From: an uncultured Collinsella sp.
GTDB lineage: Bacteria; Actinomycetota; Coriobacteriia; Coriobacteriales; Coriobacteriaceae
Direction of reading: 5' to 3'
DNA: 40,986 nucleotides
Assembly: GCA_958433005.1 (NCBI GenBank)
Contig: CAUAWV010000018.1
Coordinates: 1 to 40,986 of the forward strand
Made by a program: the position numbers and the translations under genes. Shown here piece after piece: positions 39,859 through 40,986 of the stretch. The stretch's first letter is position 1. The number at the start of each line of letters is the position of its first letter. The notes below the pieces were generated by a model. It had not been told where the DNA came from. It did not search any database and worked only from the letters and a program-made list of their open reading frames with translations.

Positions 39859-40107
39859 ATTACAGTCGAAATTGTCAGCCCGGGACCGTCTCGGGCTACG
39901 ATTGAGGCGCGCCCAGAACGGGCCGCCGACCGGGCGCCCGCGCACGGCCGAACGTCCCTGCCCCCGAGAGGGCCCGTTGGGTGCTGCCGGCGCGGGACGC
40001 GCCGCCCCCGACGGCTGATAGGAAAGTGCCGGGCAGGCGCCGCGGCTGGTAATGTGAGTGCCGAGGGGGAGGCCATCCGGTCGAACGACTACCGGAAGGA
40101 TACCACC
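39859..40107 (+). ncRNA. IS110 left-end non-coding region, candidate bridge RNA
   Basis: This stretch of about 249 bp is GC-rich and has no supported frame. It contains several short stems, for example AGCCCG/CGGGCT (39877-39897) and GGCGCG/CGCGCC near 39990-40005. IS110-group elements encode a bridge RNA in the region upstream of the recombinase, which guides target and donor recognition. Position and structure fit; the loops and the exact element end have not been defined. The IS left end must lie between the interlocked repeats and about 39900. Confidence 0.45.
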
Positions 40108-40986
40108 GTGAAAGCGCCATCCACCAGGCCCGCGGCCGTGCTCGGCCTGGACGTCGGCAAGTCATCGCACTGGGCCCGCCTGGTCGACCGCGACGGGGAG
40201 GTGCTGGCCAGCGCCCCCGTCCGCAACAGGGAGGCCGAGCTCGACGCGCTGTTCGCCTCCGCGCCCGCCGGCACGCTCGTCGTCGTCGACCAGTTCCGCA
40301 ACATAGGGTCCCTCGCCGTGAGGCGCGCCCGCGCCGCGGGGCTGGCGGTCGCCTACCTGCCCGGGCTCGCCGCCAGCCGCGCCGCCGGCCTGTTCGCCGG
40401 CGAGGCCAAGACCGACGAGCGCGACGCCGAGGTGATCGCGCGGACCGCCCTGGGCGTGCCGGACTCCCTGTCGGGGGTCCCGGGCCGCGGCGAGGCCCTC
40501 GAGGCCGCCCGCGCCCTCTCCTCCCAGCGCGACCACGTCGTCGCCTGCGCGACCAGGGACAAGAACCGCCTGCGCGCGGTGCTGCTCGAGTCCTGCCCGG
40601 CCCTCGAGGCCGCGGTCGACCTGTCGGACCGGCGGTGGCTGGAGCTGCTCGCCGGGTTCGGCGGGGCGTGGGGGATCGCCCGCTCCGGGGCCGGGGGCCC
40701 GCGGGCCGAGGCCGCCGGGGAGGCCGCGGCCGCCTCCACCGCGCCCCCGCCGGCGCTCGTCGAGGCCGAGAACAGGCAGGTCAGGTTCCTGGCCGCCCGG
40801 ATATCGGAGGCCCTCGACGAGGCCGGGGCCCTCGAGGCCGAGACGGCGGCGCTGCTCGAGGGCGACGAGACCTACGCGTGCCTGCTCACCGTGCCCGGCA
40901 TCGGCCCGAGGACCGCGGCGCAGCTCGCGGTGTGTGTTCCGTCAAGTAAAAATCGACAAATACGTCTGTCGAATTTCGACACCCTC
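40108..40986 (+). pseudogene. IS110-family transposase/recombinase, interrupted near residue 274
   Basis: GTG 40108 follows GGAAGG. The RuvC-like domain has D15 (LGLDVGK), D61 (VVVDQF) and D103/D106 (KTDERDAEVI). The second acidic residue is Asp rather than Glu, a variant I associate with actinobacterial IS110 proteins. The C-terminal Transposase_20 domain begins TVPGIGPRTAAQLA (about 262-275). After that, near 40930, the sequence changes to AT-rich TGTGTTCCGTCAAGTAAAAA, unlike the family, and the frame stays open to the window edge. The catalytic Ser region is therefore cut off, probably by another insertion element whose end this is. The feature is partial at the right edge. Confidence 0.82.
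40930..40986. mobile_element. Probable end of a second insertion element inside the IS110
   Basis: Base composition switches sharply from over 75% GC to AT-rich at about 40930. The new sequence begins TGTGTTCCGTCAAG and has a CGACA/TGTCG dyad (40953-40970). This looks like the terminal repeat of another insertion sequence, family not identified, truncated by the window edge. Confidence 0.5.

Overview
The window looks like a chromosome segment of a Collinsella-type member of the Coriobacteriia (Actinomycetota). This rests on GC-rich codon use, canonical AGGAGG-type ribosome binding sites, the gene families present, and the repeated intergenic palindrome TGTGACAAAGGGACAGTCCC. The genus is an inference from pattern memory, not a database result. 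No rRNA, tRNA or CRISPR array was found.

Layout. (1) 1-6400 is an accessory, decaying region. Two near-identical loci (about 558-1472 and 3898-4812, offset exactly 3340 bp in the coding part) each encode a 149-aa CptN/TenpN/ToxN-like type III toxin behind a structured, probably non-coding leader. Between them lie a YjdF gene with a probable yjdF riboswitch, and an Abi_2 (HEPN, AbiD/AbiF-like) gene followed by two copies of a hairpin-plus-terminator module that may bound a small RNA. To the right are a broken GyrI-like gene, two histidine kinase fragments in opposite orientation and an ISL3 transposase tail. (2) 6400-8660 holds a LysR regulator divergent from a YeiH-family transporter. (3) 8770-13950 is a second accessory block: a truncated IS30 transposase, a DUF6508 + DUF262/DUF1524 (GmrSD-like) pair, a flavoprotein, a tail of a lost gene, and an AAA_14/DUF4143 ATPase with a palindrome on its promoter. 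(4) 14021-18304 carries a divergent type IIA topoisomerase pair. (5) 18539-20194 holds an acetyltransferase and an XRE regulator with a membrane partner. (6) 20285-25812 holds a 1455-aa predicted exported protein downstream of a LuxR-type regulator. (7) 26110-27090 is a GMP synthase lacking the amidotransferase domain. (8) 27207-33082 is a redox region: a two-component system divergent from a CXXC micro-protein, a polyferredoxin-like membrane protein split by an amber codon, and a thioredoxin-fold lipoprotein; then a rhodanese fragment and a CoA-disulfide-reductase/rhodanese fusion. (9) 33304-38320 holds an ABC ATPase-permease fusion and two membrane proteins. (10) 38390-39815 has a long fold-back repeat, palindromic repeats and a tRNA-dihydrouridine synthase. 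(11) 39811-40986 has interlocked inverted repeats and the 5' part of an IS110 element, whose leader is a candidate bridge-RNA region and whose transposase is itself interrupted near 40930.

The strongest candidate for a less-described system is 558-4812: two copies of an RNA-antitoxin-type toxin flanking an Abi_2/HEPN gene with its own candidate RNA. The IS110 leader beside interlocked repeats and the 185-bp fold-back element come next.
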